DNA from: Pseudolysobacter antarcticus
GTDB taxonomy: Bacteria; Pseudomonadota; Gammaproteobacteria; Xanthomonadales; Rhodanobacteraceae
NCBI RefSeq assembly: GCF_004168365.1
Contig: NZ_CP035704.1
Location: 1,736,001 to 1,800,000, forward strand
Length of the DNA: 64,000 nt
Reading direction: 5' to 3'
The notes under the pieces: model-generated
Told to the model about the DNA's origin: nothing
The model's input: the letters and a program-made list of their open reading frames with translations, nothing else
Databases searched by the model: none
Shown: positions 28,986 through 37,665 of the stretch, in pieces
Position numbering within the stretch: position 1 is the first letter of the stretch
Layout: each line of letters begins with the position of its first letter
Made by a program: the position numbers and the translations under genes

Positions 28986-29330
28986 ATGAAAGCCTTGTTC
29001 GTTGAGTTGCCTGCTTTCGAGCGATACCGGCCTGACTATCTTGGCGACATCGAATTTCGGCAGTTGCAGAAAATATTGATGGACGATCCGCAAGCGGGCG
29101 ACATCATTGAAGGTGCTGGCGGTCTGCGCAAGCTGCGGTTTGCCGATCAGCGCCGCGGCAAAGGCAAGCGCGGCGGGCTGCGCGTTATTTATTATTGGTG
29201 GGAATCCGGCCTGCAATTCTGGTTGTTTACTTTGCTCGATAAGGACGAAATAGCGGATTTGACAGCCAGTCAGCGCAAGACTCTGAAAGACATGATCAAG
29301 AGCGAACTCAAGGCAAGGCATTCAGCATGA
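28986..29330 (+). CDS. HigB/RelE-type toxin
   Basis: 114 residues of the RelE/HigB2-like fold: FVELPAFERY, LQKILMDDPQAGDIIEGAGGLRKLRF, then RRGKGKRGGLRVIYYWW and the C-terminal LLDKDEIADLT. RelE-like toxins cleave mRNA on the ribosome, by family. The conserved basic KGKRGGLRVIYY region is intact. The gene overlaps the antitoxin gene by 4 nt (ATGA); toxin-first order is characteristic of HigBA systems. Confidence 0.87.
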   Translation: MKALFVELPAFERYRPDYLGDIEFRQLQKILMDDPQAGDIIEGAGGLRKLRFADQRRGKGKRGGLRVIYYWWESGLQFWLFTLLDKDEIADLTASQRKTLKDMIKSELKARHSA

Positions 29331-29674
29331 AAACCGTATCCAAATCCCGCATCGATTCTTCCATTTCGCGTGATGTATTCGCCGAGCTGACCGAGGGTTT
29401 GGCGGCGTTGGCAGACAGTCGCGAAGGTAAACGCACTCTGCGCACGCATGCTTTAAAAGCAAAGGCTTCACCCACGATTACGGCGAAGGAGCTGATTCGT
29501 GTGCGCAAAAGCCTGAAGATATCGCGTCCGCTATTCGCAATTTATCTGCGCACGAATGTACGCACATTGGAAAACTGGGAGCAGGGCCGGGCAAAGCCGA
29601 ATGCCCAGGCATCGCTTTTGATCAAGTTGGTAGAGCGATACCCGGACACAGTGGAACGACTCGCCGCGATTTGA
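29327..29674 (+). CDS. HigA-type antitoxin, helix-turn-helix
   Basis: 115 residues. The C-terminal half is an XRE/HTH DNA-binding domain with ITAKELIRVRKSLKISRPLFAIYLRTNVRTLENWEQGRAKP. The N-terminal half probably binds the toxin. It should neutralise the upstream RelE-like toxin and repress the operon through the palindrome at 28953-28966. Confidence 0.87.
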   Translation: MKTVSKSRIDSSISRDVFAELTEGLAALADSREGKRTLRTHALKAKASPTITAKELIRVRKSLKISRPLFAIYLRTNVRTLENWEQGRAKPNAQASLLIKLVERYPDTVERLAAI

Positions 29675-29754
29675 TTCGAGTCCCCAATAGGGCCTCAGAA
29701 GGCGTGTTCGCTCCCTGCATATTTGCCAAGGGTAAAGTGCATTGATGAGTCGCG

Positions 29755-31194
29755 CTAGTTGCCCAGCCGCAGCTTGCTCTTGCGATAACCGTAGGCGAAA
29801 TACAACGCAACACCGATCGCCGTCCATATCGCGGTTATGAGCGCAAGATTTTCGCCATACGCAAATGCATATCCCAGCAGAATAATGCAGCTGACAATTC
29901 CGAGCGTGCAGATCAAGGGCGCGAACGGGACGCGGAATGGGCGCGCGATGTCAGGCTGATAAATTCTGAGAATCCAGACGCCGGCGCAGACGAAGGCAAA
30001 GCTGATGAGAGTGCCTACCGACGTCAGATCGCCAAGCAGATCAAGCGGGAAAATCCCCGCGACGATCGCGATGCAAACTCCGGTGATGACGGTGTTGATG
30101 TGCGGCGTGCGGTATTTGGGATGGATCCGCGTAAACACTTTTGGCAGTAGTCCGTCATTCGCCATGATCATGAAGATGCGCGGCTGACCGATGCACATGC
30201 ACAGGATTACGGATGACAAGCCGATAAGTGCTCCGACTTCGACGATCCAGCGCAGCCACGACAGCTCCGGATGGCTCACCACTGCAGTCACGACTGGCTC
30301 GGCGGTGCCAAGTTGAGTGTAGGACATCAGGCCCGTCAACACGGCGGCCATGCCGACATACAGAACGGTGCAGATGGCGAGCGAGGCGAGCATGCCGATC
30401 GGTAGATCGCGTTTCGGATTCACCGACTCCTGAGCGGCCACCGATGTTGCTTCGAAGCCGATATAGGCAAAGAACACCATCGACGCGCCGCGCAGAACGC
30501 CGTCCCAGCCAAATTTGCCTGGTGCCACGTTCGCGGGGATGAACGGTGTCCACAAATGTGTGTCGACGTACTGCCACCCGGCGAAAATGACCAAGATGAT
30601 CAGGCAGATTTTTAGCGCGACCATCACGGTGTTGATCGTTGCTGATTCGCGGATGCCGACGTAACAAAGGGCCGTCAACGCCAGCACAATTCCGACCGCA
30701 GGAAGATTCACCAGTGCGCCGGTCGGGTTCAGATGTCCATCGAGCGGAGCATTGGTCAATACCGCGGGTAAATGTATGCCGATGTGATCGAGCAAGCTGA
30801 CGAAATAACCGGTCCAACTGGTGGCGACGGCGGAGGCGGATATGCCGTATTCGAGAATCAGCATCCAGCCGATAAACCAGGCCGCGCCTTCGCCCATCGT
30901 TGCGTAGGTATACGAGTACGCGGAGCCCGAGACCGGCACCATCGCTGCGAATTCTGCGTAACACAAGGCGCAGAACGAACAACAAATTGCCGCGAGCACG
31001 AACGACAGCATCACCGCCGGTCCGGCATGTTCGGCAGCGGCTTGTCCGGTAATCACGAAGATGCCGCCACCGATCACCGCGCCGATGCCGATCGCAGTCA
31101 GACCCCAGGGCCCGAGGGTGCGATGCAATTGGATCTCGCCGGCTTCTTGATTGACCGCGAGCGGGTGTTTGGTGCGGAGCAGTTGCTTGAGCAT
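29755..31194 (-). CDS. Amino acid permease (APC superfamily)
   Basis: 479 residues, about 12 transmembrane helices. Family signs are IGIGAVIGGGIFVITGQAAA in helix 1 and CYAEFAAMVPVSGSAYSYTY in helix 3, plus AYIGFEATSVAAQE in helix 6, typical of YfnA/cationic amino acid transporter-like carriers. The substrate cannot be read from sequence. A terminator separates it from the related permease gene upstream, so it probably has its own promoter. ATG 31194 lacks a strong RBS. Confidence 0.9.
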   Translation of the reverse strand: MLKQLLRTKHPLAVNQEAGEIQLHRTLGPWGLTAIGIGAVIGGGIFVITGQAAAEHAGPAVMLSFVLAAICCSFCALCYAEFAAMVPVSGSAYSYTYATMGEGAAWFIGWMLILEYGISASAVATSWTGYFVSLLDHIGIHLPAVLTNAPLDGHLNPTGALVNLPAVGIVLALTALCYVGIRESATINTVMVALKICLIILVIFAGWQYVDTHLWTPFIPANVAPGKFGWDGVLRGASMVFFAYIGFEATSVAAQESVNPKRDLPIGMLASLAICTVLYVGMAAVLTGLMSYTQLGTAEPVVTAVVSHPELSWLRWIVEVGALIGLSSVILCMCIGQPRIFMIMANDGLLPKVFTRIHPKYRTPHINTVITGVCIAIVAGIFPLDLLGDLTSVGTLISFAFVCAGVWILRIYQPDIARPFRVPFAPLICTLGIVSCIILLGYAFAYGENLALITAIWTAIGVALYFAYGYRKSKLRLGN

Positions 31195-31243
31195 GCGCGA
31201 TACCGGTCGAGTGGAGTATGGATTTGAGAGGAGCAGAAAGAAT

Positions 31244-31271
31244 AAGGGCCGGCGCTATTCAGCCGGCCCTT
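31244..31271 (-). terminator. Intrinsic terminator after the upstream permease gene
   Basis: AAGGGCCGGC (31244-31253) pairs perfectly with GCCGGCCCTT (31262-31271), loop 8 nt; on the minus strand it is followed by TTATTCTTTCT. It sits 31 nt past the stop of the 31303-32811 permease. Confidence 0.75.
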
Positions 31272-31302
31272 GCGAGCTAGACACGCTGGCTCGACGTGAG
31301 CA

Positions 31303-32811
31303 TTATTTTTCTTCCTCGCGCGCGAGCTGGCTGTTTTTGTAGCTGTAGAGGAAATAGACGAACAGGCCGATGATCGCCCAGCCGCCGAACACCTCTTTTG
31401 CCGTGATGCTCAGATTGAAGAACAGCAACACGCAACCGAAGATTGCAAGCGGGCATACCACCCAGACCAGCGGCACGCGGAACGGACGCAACCGGTTTGG
31501 ATCGGTCTTGCGCAAAATCAACACGCCGACAGACACCATTGCGAACGCAAGCAAGGTGCCCGAGTTCGAGGTGTCGGCCAGTTTTCCGACCGGGAATAGC
31601 GCCGAGCAAATGGCGACGACGATGCCGGTAATGATCGTGATGACATACGGTGTGTGAAAGCGCGGGTGCACCTTCGAGAACACTTCCGGCAGCAAGCCGT
31701 CGCGCGACATCGTGAAGAAAATTCGGGTCTGGCCGAACATCATCATGAGGATAACGGAAGGCAGCGCGAGCGCAGCGGCGATACCGATCAGATTGCCGAG
31801 TGTGCCGTGGCCAAGTGCGCGCAAGACATGAGCGAGTGGTTCCTTGCTGCAAACCAGTGCATCGGAAGCAGCGCAGGCGGCGGCCATAGCGGCGCTGCCC
31901 GGATCAAGCGGCATGCCATCGGCACCGAGCAGCGGCTGCGCGCCGGACGCGCCAACAGCGCCGTAACCGACCAGCAGATAGAAGATCGTGCAGATACCCA
32001 GCGAACCGATCAGACCGATCGGAATATTGCGATTCGGATTTTTGGTTTCTTCTGCGGCAGTCGAGACTGCATCAAAACCGACGTAAGCGAAGAAGATCGA
32101 AGCGGCGGCTCCGAGCACGCCAACACCACCGAGTGGGCTGCCCCAGCCACCGGGCAGGAACGGTTCGAAGTTGGTACTTTGCGCGGCAGGCACGGCCACG
32201 ATTACAAACATCGTCAGCGCGACGATCTTGATCGCCACGAGTACGGCGTTGACTCGCGCACTCTTCGACGTACCGATGACGAGGAGTACCGTTACCACCA
32301 GCGAAATCAGGAAAGCGAGCAGGTTGAATCCACCGCCGGCAAACATGCCAGTGCGAAAGTATGCCGGCAACGCAAGTGCGCCAGGGGCGACCAAGCCGAA
32401 CAGGTCGGTATTCGCCAGCAAGCCATTCATGTAGCCGGACCAGCCGACCGAAACCACCGAAGCGCCGACCGCGTATTCAAGCACCAATGCCCAGCCGACG
32501 ATCCATGCGATCAGTTCACCGAGTACGCCGTAGGTGTAGGTGTAGGCCGAACCCGATACCGGCAGCATCGATGCGAGTTCCGCATAAGCCAGCGCTGCGA
32601 GTCCGCAAACCACGGCGGCGATAACGAACGCGAGCATCATTGCCGGGCCGGCTTTCTGGCCCGCCTCGGCGGTCAGCACGAAGATGCCGGTGCCGATCAC
32701 GGCGCCGACGCCGAGCATGGTCAGCTGAAACGCGCCAAGCTGACGCTTGAGGCTTTTTTTGGCCGCTGTGGCCAAAATTTGATCGAGAGGTTTGACGCGC
32801 TTGAATAACAT
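31303..32811 (-). CDS. Amino acid permease (APC superfamily, CAT-like)
   Basis: 502 residues, about 12-14 transmembrane helices. It is similar to its downstream neighbour in helix 1 (VGAVIGTGIFVLTAEAGQKA), helix 3 (AYAELASMLPVSGSAYTYTY) and helix 6 (FAYVGFDAVSTAAEETKNP). A larger loop (about 265-320) carries two Cys. ATG 32811 is set by RBS ggag. It is probably an older tandem duplication with the neighbour; substrate unknown. Confidence 0.9.
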   Translation of the reverse strand: MLFKRVKPLDQILATAAKKSLKRQLGAFQLTMLGVGAVIGTGIFVLTAEAGQKAGPAMMLAFVIAAVVCGLAALAYAELASMLPVSGSAYTYTYGVLGELIAWIVGWALVLEYAVGASVVSVGWSGYMNGLLANTDLFGLVAPGALALPAYFRTGMFAGGGFNLLAFLISLVVTVLLVIGTSKSARVNAVLVAIKIVALTMFVIVAVPAAQSTNFEPFLPGGWGSPLGGVGVLGAAASIFFAYVGFDAVSTAAEETKNPNRNIPIGLIGSLGICTIFYLLVGYGAVGASGAQPLLGADGMPLDPGSAAMAAACAASDALVCSKEPLAHVLRALGHGTLGNLIGIAAALALPSVILMMMFGQTRIFFTMSRDGLLPEVFSKVHPRFHTPYVITIITGIVVAICSALFPVGKLADTSNSGTLLAFAMVSVGVLILRKTDPNRLRPFRVPLVWVVCPLAIFGCVLLFFNLSITAKEVFGGWAIIGLFVYFLYSYKNSQLAREEEK

Positions 32812-32870
32812 TGGGGCTCCCCGCAACGTGGTTTACCGGCAGTCTTCTGTCGAGACCGCGCGGCGGTGCT

Positions 32871-32885
32871 CCTGTCGGCGACAGG
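32871..32885. other. Palindrome in the permease 5' region
   Basis: CCTGTC-ggc-GACAGG, about 60 nt upstream of the permease start on the minus strand. Could be an operator or a leader hairpin; nothing else supports either. Confidence 0.25.
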
Positions 32886-33080
32886 GCGAGCTACATTAGC
32901 CCACTGGACCGCGCGCGCACAAGGTGTTCGAACAGTCTGGACTGTCGGTGCATCGGGCTCGATATCGAATTGTGCGTTTTCTGATACGTCGGTAGGAGTT
33001 TGCTGGCGTCATTGGCAGCGCGCCGATCAAGCATGAAACGATCGGTTATTCTGTGTGGCTTCCCTGATCGACTGACGGCA

Positions 33081-33635
33081 ATGAACGATTTACGACAGAG
33101 GCTCGCTGTGGCGTTTGCCAAATACGCCGACGACTATCCGGACGAACCTGACGCCGGCGAGTTCGTGCTTTTTCTCGCAGGAAACGCGCCGGTTTTCTCG
33201 CGTGCAAATCTGCAAGGGCATTTCACCGGTTCGGCCTGGCTGGTCAGTGCCGATGGCGCCAGAGTATTACTCACGCATCACCGCAAGCTCGGGCGTTGGC
33301 TGCAGCTTGGTGGTCATGCCGATGGTGATGAAGATCTCGCGCGTGTTGCCCTGCGCGAGGCCGAGGAAGAATCGGGTTTGTCCGATTTGATCATCGCCGA
33401 TCCGCACATCTTCGACATCGATCGGCACTCGATTCCAGCACGCGGTGATGAACCCGGGCATTGGCATTACGACGTGCGATTTGTCGTGCGTGCCACGGGC
33501 AGTGAAAAGTTCGCTCTCAGCGAAGAATCGCTGGAGCTGGCGTGGCTTTCCATCGAATCGATTGCGGCTGACGGCGATGCCGATATCTCGCTGCGTCGAA
33601 TGGCGCAGAAATGGTTGCGCCGCTCCGTGCAATAA
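33081..33635 (+). CDS. Nudix hydrolase
   Basis: 184 residues from ATG 33081. The Nudix box is complete: GGHADGDEDLARVALREAEE followed by ESGL, fitting G-x5-E-x7-R-E-x2-E-E-x-G. Nudix enzymes hydrolyse nucleoside diphosphates linked to another group. The DIDRHSIPARGDEPGHWHYDVRF segment is shared by a common subgroup with unassigned substrates. The frame extends upstream to 33000, but the extra residues are not family-like. Confidence 0.88.
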   Translation: MNDLRQRLAVAFAKYADDYPDEPDAGEFVLFLAGNAPVFSRANLQGHFTGSAWLVSADGARVLLTHHRKLGRWLQLGGHADGDEDLARVALREAEEESGLSDLIIADPHIFDIDRHSIPARGDEPGHWHYDVRFVVRATGSEKFALSEESLELAWLSIESIAADGDADISLRRMAQKWLRRSVQ

Positions 33636-33736
33636 TGCCGACGCCGTCGTTTTTTAGAACCGTCGCGGTGCTGGCGAACGTGTTTTGCGATTCGGCTGAT
33701 ATCTGCTTCACCCATGGATGAACCAAGGAGAAAGTC

Positions 33737-34006
33737 ATGCTGAAAACGATCACATTTTGTATCTTGTTTACGCTATCCAGCGCCGCCCTGGCCGATTCGA
33801 TACGAATCGGTAACCACTTGATCGCTACCGGCGACAGCGCCGGGCATGTGATCGATCTGGTCGGCAAACCCGACCGCAAATCGCATGCCGCAAAAAAGAA
33901 AGGCGAAACCTCAGGCGAGCGCTGGGAATATAATCGCGATCACAAAACCATTGTTGTGACGATCCGAGACGGTCTCGTGACGACGATTAATCAGCACGCG
34001 AATTGA
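33737..34006 (+). CDS. Small secreted DUF2845-like protein
   Basis: 89 residues with a signal peptide (cleavage after SSAALA) and a short beta domain SIRIGNHLIATGDSAGHVIDLVGKPDRK...WEYNRDHKTIVVTIRDGLVTTI, matching DUF2845. Excellent RBS aaggag. Periplasmic, function unknown. Its stop overlaps the region just before the next lipoprotein gene, so the two are co-transcribed. Confidence 0.78.
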   Translation: MLKTITFCILFTLSSAALADSIRIGNHLIATGDSAGHVIDLVGKPDRKSHAAKKKGETSGERWEYNRDHKTIVVTIRDGLVTTINQHAN

Positions 34007-34008
34007 GC

Positions 34009-34692
34009 ATGCGCCTGCTCGCATTGCTGGCGCTCGGGCTTACTGCTTGCAGTACGGTTATACGCAATGATTCCAGCGCCGATGGCTGGCAAGATGATTT
34101 TGCGACACGCCTCAAAGCGCAGGCTTTGCTGCAAACGTTCAACGCCGACCTGCTTAGTCATCCCAGCGCCACGCTCACGCTCGAACGCTGGTGTGGTTTG
34201 CATCGTCTGGCCAGTGCTGCGCACATCACCGCACATTTGCTGCGCGATGTCGAAAAAACGCCGACGACCGAGCAACGCCGCGAACTCAAGGTCGATAACA
34301 ACGAACCGATAAAATATCGGCGCGTGCAGTTGTTTTGCGGCGAACATATCTTGTCCGAAGCCGACAACTGGTATGTACCAGCGCGCCTGACCGCGGCCAT
34401 GAATCGCCAGCTCGAACAAACCGATACGCCGTTCGGGCGTGCGGTGAAAGAGCTTAATTTCCGCCGCGAAACAATCTCGGCCAATGTGCTTTGGTCAGTA
34501 TTGCCGGAAGGCTGGGAAATGCAGCCGACGCCGACCGGCAAACACGCTCAGCTGGATATTCCACAGCATGTGCTGGAGCACCGCGCGATTCTGTACACGC
34601 AGGGCAACCTGCCTTTCAGCGAAGTCGTGGAAACTTACACGCGCGAAATTTTTTCGTTTCCGCTGACGCCGCCAACAAACCGTGCGCGCTGA
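34009..34692 (+). CDS. Lipoprotein with chorismate-lyase-like (UbiC) fold
   Basis: 227 residues. A lipoprotein signal with lipobox LTAC (Cys about 14) is followed by a region resembling the UbiC/chorismate lyase superfamily: YRRVQLFCGEHILSEADNWY, VPARLTAAMNRQLEQTDTPF and GRAVKELNFRR. UbiC enzymes are cytoplasmic, so an envelope location argues against ubiquinone synthesis and for a diverged role. ATG 34009 lies 2 nt after the upstream stop. Confidence 0.7.
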   Translation: MRLLALLALGLTACSTVIRNDSSADGWQDDFATRLKAQALLQTFNADLLSHPSATLTLERWCGLHRLASAAHITAHLLRDVEKTPTTEQRRELKVDNNEPIKYRRVQLFCGEHILSEADNWYVPARLTAAMNRQLEQTDTPFGRAVKELNFRRETISANVLWSVLPEGWEMQPTPTGKHAQLDIPQHVLEHRAILYTQGNLPFSEVVETYTREIFSFPLTPPTNRAR

Positions 34693-34736
34693 AAAGGTCA
34701 CGCGCAGGATTTGTTTCGCGCAGCGACAGCTGCGAT

Positions 34737-35300
34737 TTACGCGCGACCGGAAAATTCACCGGTGTCGGTATTCACGCGCACGAGTTCGCCATTGACGACG
34801 TATTCCGGCACCTGGATTTCGATACCGGTGCTGAGTTTGGCTGGCTTCGGCCGTTTGGTCGCGGTCGCGCCCTTGAGTTCGGGCGCAGTTTCGATCACTT
34901 GCAGCACCACCGATTGCGGCAATTGCAGGCCGACCGGTTGATCGTCAATGAGCTGAATCCAGCAACCTTCGAGGCCTTCGCTGATATAGCCCGACATCTC
35001 GCCGACCACATCTGCATCAAGTGCGTACTGGGTGAAATCTTCGGCATCGAGAAACACAAATGCCTCGCCGTCCATGTATGAAAACGTCGACGAACGACGT
35101 GACAGATCGATTTCCTTGATGTCGTCCTCGGCGCGCAGGCTCAGGTCGAATTTCTGATTTCCGGGCACGCTGTACAAGGTGAAACGATACGTGACGTTGC
35201 CGCCGCGTGCGCTCGGCGAGCTGCGTTCGATCGCGCGCACACTGTAGGCGTGGCCGTTGTGTTCGACGACGTTGCCGCGCTTGACTTCGTTGGCTTTCAT
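34737..35300 (-). CDS. yeiP: Elongation factor P-like protein YeiP
   Basis: 187 residues in three beta-barrel domains. It begins [20 protein letters not shown] and carries [13 protein letters not shown], where EF-P would have its modifiable lysine loop; that is the YeiP (EfpL) version with Arg instead. The C-terminal [20 protein letters not shown] and [11 protein letters not shown] are conserved. Members help ribosomes at difficult motifs. ATG 35300 has RBS gagg. Confidence 0.93.
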   Translation of the reverse strand: MKANEVKRGNVVEHNGHAYSVRAIERSSPSARGGNVTYRFTLYSVPGNQKFDLSLRAEDDIKEIDLSRRSSTFSYMDGEAFVFLDAEDFTQYALDADVVGEMSGYISEGLEGCWIQLIDDQPVGLQLPQSVVLQVIETAPELKGATATKRPKPAKLSTGIEIQVPEYVVNGELVRVNTDTGEFSGRA

Positions 35301-35334
35301 TTTTTGGAACCTCGAATAATGCGGTGGTGATTGC

Positions 35335-36102
35335 TTATTTCGGCTGCAGACGAATCGCGCCATCGAGGCGCACGGTTTCGCCGTTCATGTAGCGATTCTC
35401 AAGAATGAACGCGACCAGATTCGCGTACTCCTCGGGCTTGCCGAGGCGCGATGGATACGGCACCTGAGCGCACAACGATTCGTAAACCTGGCTCGGCATG
35501 CTATCGACCATCGGCGTGTGGAATACGCCGGGCGCCACCGTCATCACACGCACGCCGATGCGTGCGAACTCGCGCGCGAGGGGCAAAGTCATGCCGACCA
35601 CGCCACCCTTCGATGCGGCATACGCGGCTTGGCCGATCTGGCCTTCATACGCGGCGACGGACGCGGTATTGACGATTACGCCGCGCTCGTTGTCTTCGCC
35701 TGGCGCATTGTGTTGCATCAGATCAGCGGCGGCCTTGGCGACGTTGAAACTGCCGATCAGGTTGACCATGATCGTGGTCTGGAATTGCTGCAGCGGCATC
35801 ACGCCGTCCTTGCCGAGCACGCGACCGGCGCCAAGAATGCCGGCGCAACTGATCGCAGCGTTGAGTCCGCCCATCTGCTCTTGCGCGGATTTCAGATTGG
35901 TCGTGACGTTGCTTTCAGAGGTCACATCGGTGCGCAGATAAGCGCACGCTGCGCCGAGCGCCTGCACCGCGGCGGTACCTTTTTCATCGTTGATATCGAG
36001 CAGCGTGACTTTGCCGCCGTGCGCAAGCAGATGTTGTGCCACGGCGTAGCCCAAACCGGAAACGCCGCCCGTGATAACCGCCTTGACCTGATCCAGTTGC
36101 AT
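35335..36102 (-). CDS. SDR-family 3-hydroxyacyl-CoA dehydrogenase-like oxidoreductase
   Basis: 255-residue classical short-chain dehydrogenase. NAD motif [16 protein letters not shown] (10-25), acidic LLDIND (33-38) suggesting NAD preference, N-A-G-like SCAGI, and the catalytic S...YAASK in [23 protein letters not shown]. The C-terminal [18 protein letters not shown] pattern is that of type-2 3-hydroxyacyl-CoA dehydrogenases (HSD17B10-like), acting in branched-chain and fatty acid breakdown. Ends 35 nt before yeiP starts. Confidence 0.88.
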   Translation of the reverse strand: MQLDQVKAVITGGVSGLGYAVAQHLLAHGGKVTLLDINDEKGTAAVQALGAACAYLRTDVTSESNVTTNLKSAQEQMGGLNAAISCAGILGAGRVLGKDGVMPLQQFQTTIMVNLIGSFNVAKAAADLMQHNAPGEDNERGVIVNTASVAAYEGQIGQAAYAASKGGVVGMTLPLAREFARIGVRVMTVAPGVFHTPMVDSMPSQVYESLCAQVPYPSRLGKPEEYANLVAFILENRYMNGETVRLDGAIRLQPK

Positions 36103-36197
36103 GCCTACTCCTGCGTTTCGCGGAAAGCGCGCATTGTAACTAGTGCAGCGTGCACCGCACTAGTTGAGTTGGTCAGGTCGGATTGCCTCGGTTGTTC

Positions 36198-37610
36198 TCA
36201 ACCCAAAAAACCGAGGTACGGATTTGCACCCCAGTTATGCAGATTCGGAAATACCGTCTGTGCATCACTATCGGACAAGCCCAGCCAGTGCGCGAGCGTG
36301 GCCGAATATTGATCGCTGGCGACGGTTGGAATCATCTGGCCGCGGCTCAGGCAGTCCGGGCCATTCAAAGTCAGATCAGGAAAAATCCCGCCACTGCTGG
36401 CCGGTGCGCCGTAAAGTTTTCCGCCACTCACCGCGCCGCCGCTGACGAACTGGATGCCGCCCCACGCGTGATCGGTTCCATCGCCGTTGGAGTTGAGGGT
36501 GCGCGCGAATTCGGAAATGGTGAACGTCGTGACCGAGTTCTGCACCTGCAATTCTTCGGTCGCCGCATAAAACGCGCCGAGTGCCGCGGAGACGGTTGCG
36601 AATAATCCCGGCTGATCGGCGAGCTGGCTGTCGTGCGTGTCGAATCCACCGAACGGCACGAAAAAAATCTGCCGCTGCGCTTTCAGGGTCGAGCGCACCG
36701 ATATGATTTTCGCGATCATTTGCAGCGATGCCGCAACCGGATTATCGGGCGGGAAAACCGTGGTCAGGGCCGGTGCGCCGCCGAGCGCTGTCTGCATCGT
36801 GCTGTAATAATCCAGCGCGTTCTTGACGGTCGCGGCGTACGTGCGGCTGAGCGGATCGGGATAACTCTGCTGCAGCAATTCCTGCAACGCCGCGGTCTGC
36901 GCCGCACCGTTGGCGCCCTTGTAGCCGTTCAACGTGATCGGGCCGCCGCTTCCCATCGCGTACGGCTGCACGTTCACGCCGGTCTGGAAACGGTTCTCGC
37001 CGCCGAGAGAAATCGACATCGGAATCGTCGCGCCGGGATTCATCACATACAGCTTGTCGGCAGTCAATCCGCCCCAGCCGCTGGCGCCATTCGATGCCGC
37101 TTGGCCATACGCCCATTGTCCCTGCTGATCGGCGTGCGAAAAAAGTTGCGGCGGCACGGGGTAGCCGGGCACGTTGAGATAATCGTTCTTGCGCGTTGGC
37201 TGGATCAAGGTGCCGACGTTCGGCACAAATGCGGCGTGACCGTTGTTGAACAATTGCGCCATCTCCACGCAACTCGGATGCAAGCCGTAGCTCTCACCAC
37301 TGCCGGCATTGCCGACGTTGATCGGCAGCAAGCTGCTGCGATCGATCGCCATGCCGGTCGGGCCGGGGCCGCTGCGCGAGGTGGAATAAATCGGATAACG
37401 CGTGCTGTCGCTCGGGATCAGCAGGTTGAATGAATCGTTACCGCCGAGCATGAACAAGCACACCAGCGCACGGTAATCGCCCGGCGCGTCGTTCGCGGAT
37501 TGTGCGGCGAGCACCGAGTTCATCATGCTGAGTTGCGTGAACAAAGCGGTGCTGCTCGCGCAAGCGAGGCTGGAACAAACGGCGTTGCGTAAAAAGTCTC
37601 TGCGTTTCAT
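36198..37610 (-). CDS. DUF1501 protein, Tat-exported
   Basis: 470 residues. Tat signal MKRRDFLRNAVCSSLACASS, then a sulfatase-like DUF1501 fold: VCLFMLGGNDSFNLLIP near the N-terminus, FFVPFGGFDTHDSQLADQPG and TISEFARTLNSNGDGTDHAWGG further on. DUF1501 and DUF1800 proteins nearly always occur as pairs, as here. Their joint role is unknown. RBS gaggaa before ATG 37610. 55 nt after DUF1800. Confidence 0.9.
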   Translation of the reverse strand: MKRRDFLRNAVCSSLACASSTALFTQLSMMNSVLAAQSANDAPGDYRALVCLFMLGGNDSFNLLIPSDSTRYPIYSTSRSGPGPTGMAIDRSSLLPINVGNAGSGESYGLHPSCVEMAQLFNNGHAAFVPNVGTLIQPTRKNDYLNVPGYPVPPQLFSHADQQGQWAYGQAASNGASGWGGLTADKLYVMNPGATIPMSISLGGENRFQTGVNVQPYAMGSGGPITLNGYKGANGAAQTAALQELLQQSYPDPLSRTYAATVKNALDYYSTMQTALGGAPALTTVFPPDNPVAASLQMIAKIISVRSTLKAQRQIFFVPFGGFDTHDSQLADQPGLFATVSAALGAFYAATEELQVQNSVTTFTISEFARTLNSNGDGTDHAWGGIQFVSGGAVSGGKLYGAPASSGGIFPDLTLNGPDCLSRGQMIPTVASDQYSATLAHWLGLSDSDAQTVFPNLHNWGANPYLGFLG

Positions 37611-37665
37611 GGAGAATTCCTCTGCGTTTTTGCTGCGTGGAAAGCGTGGCGATTGGGCCGAGCGG

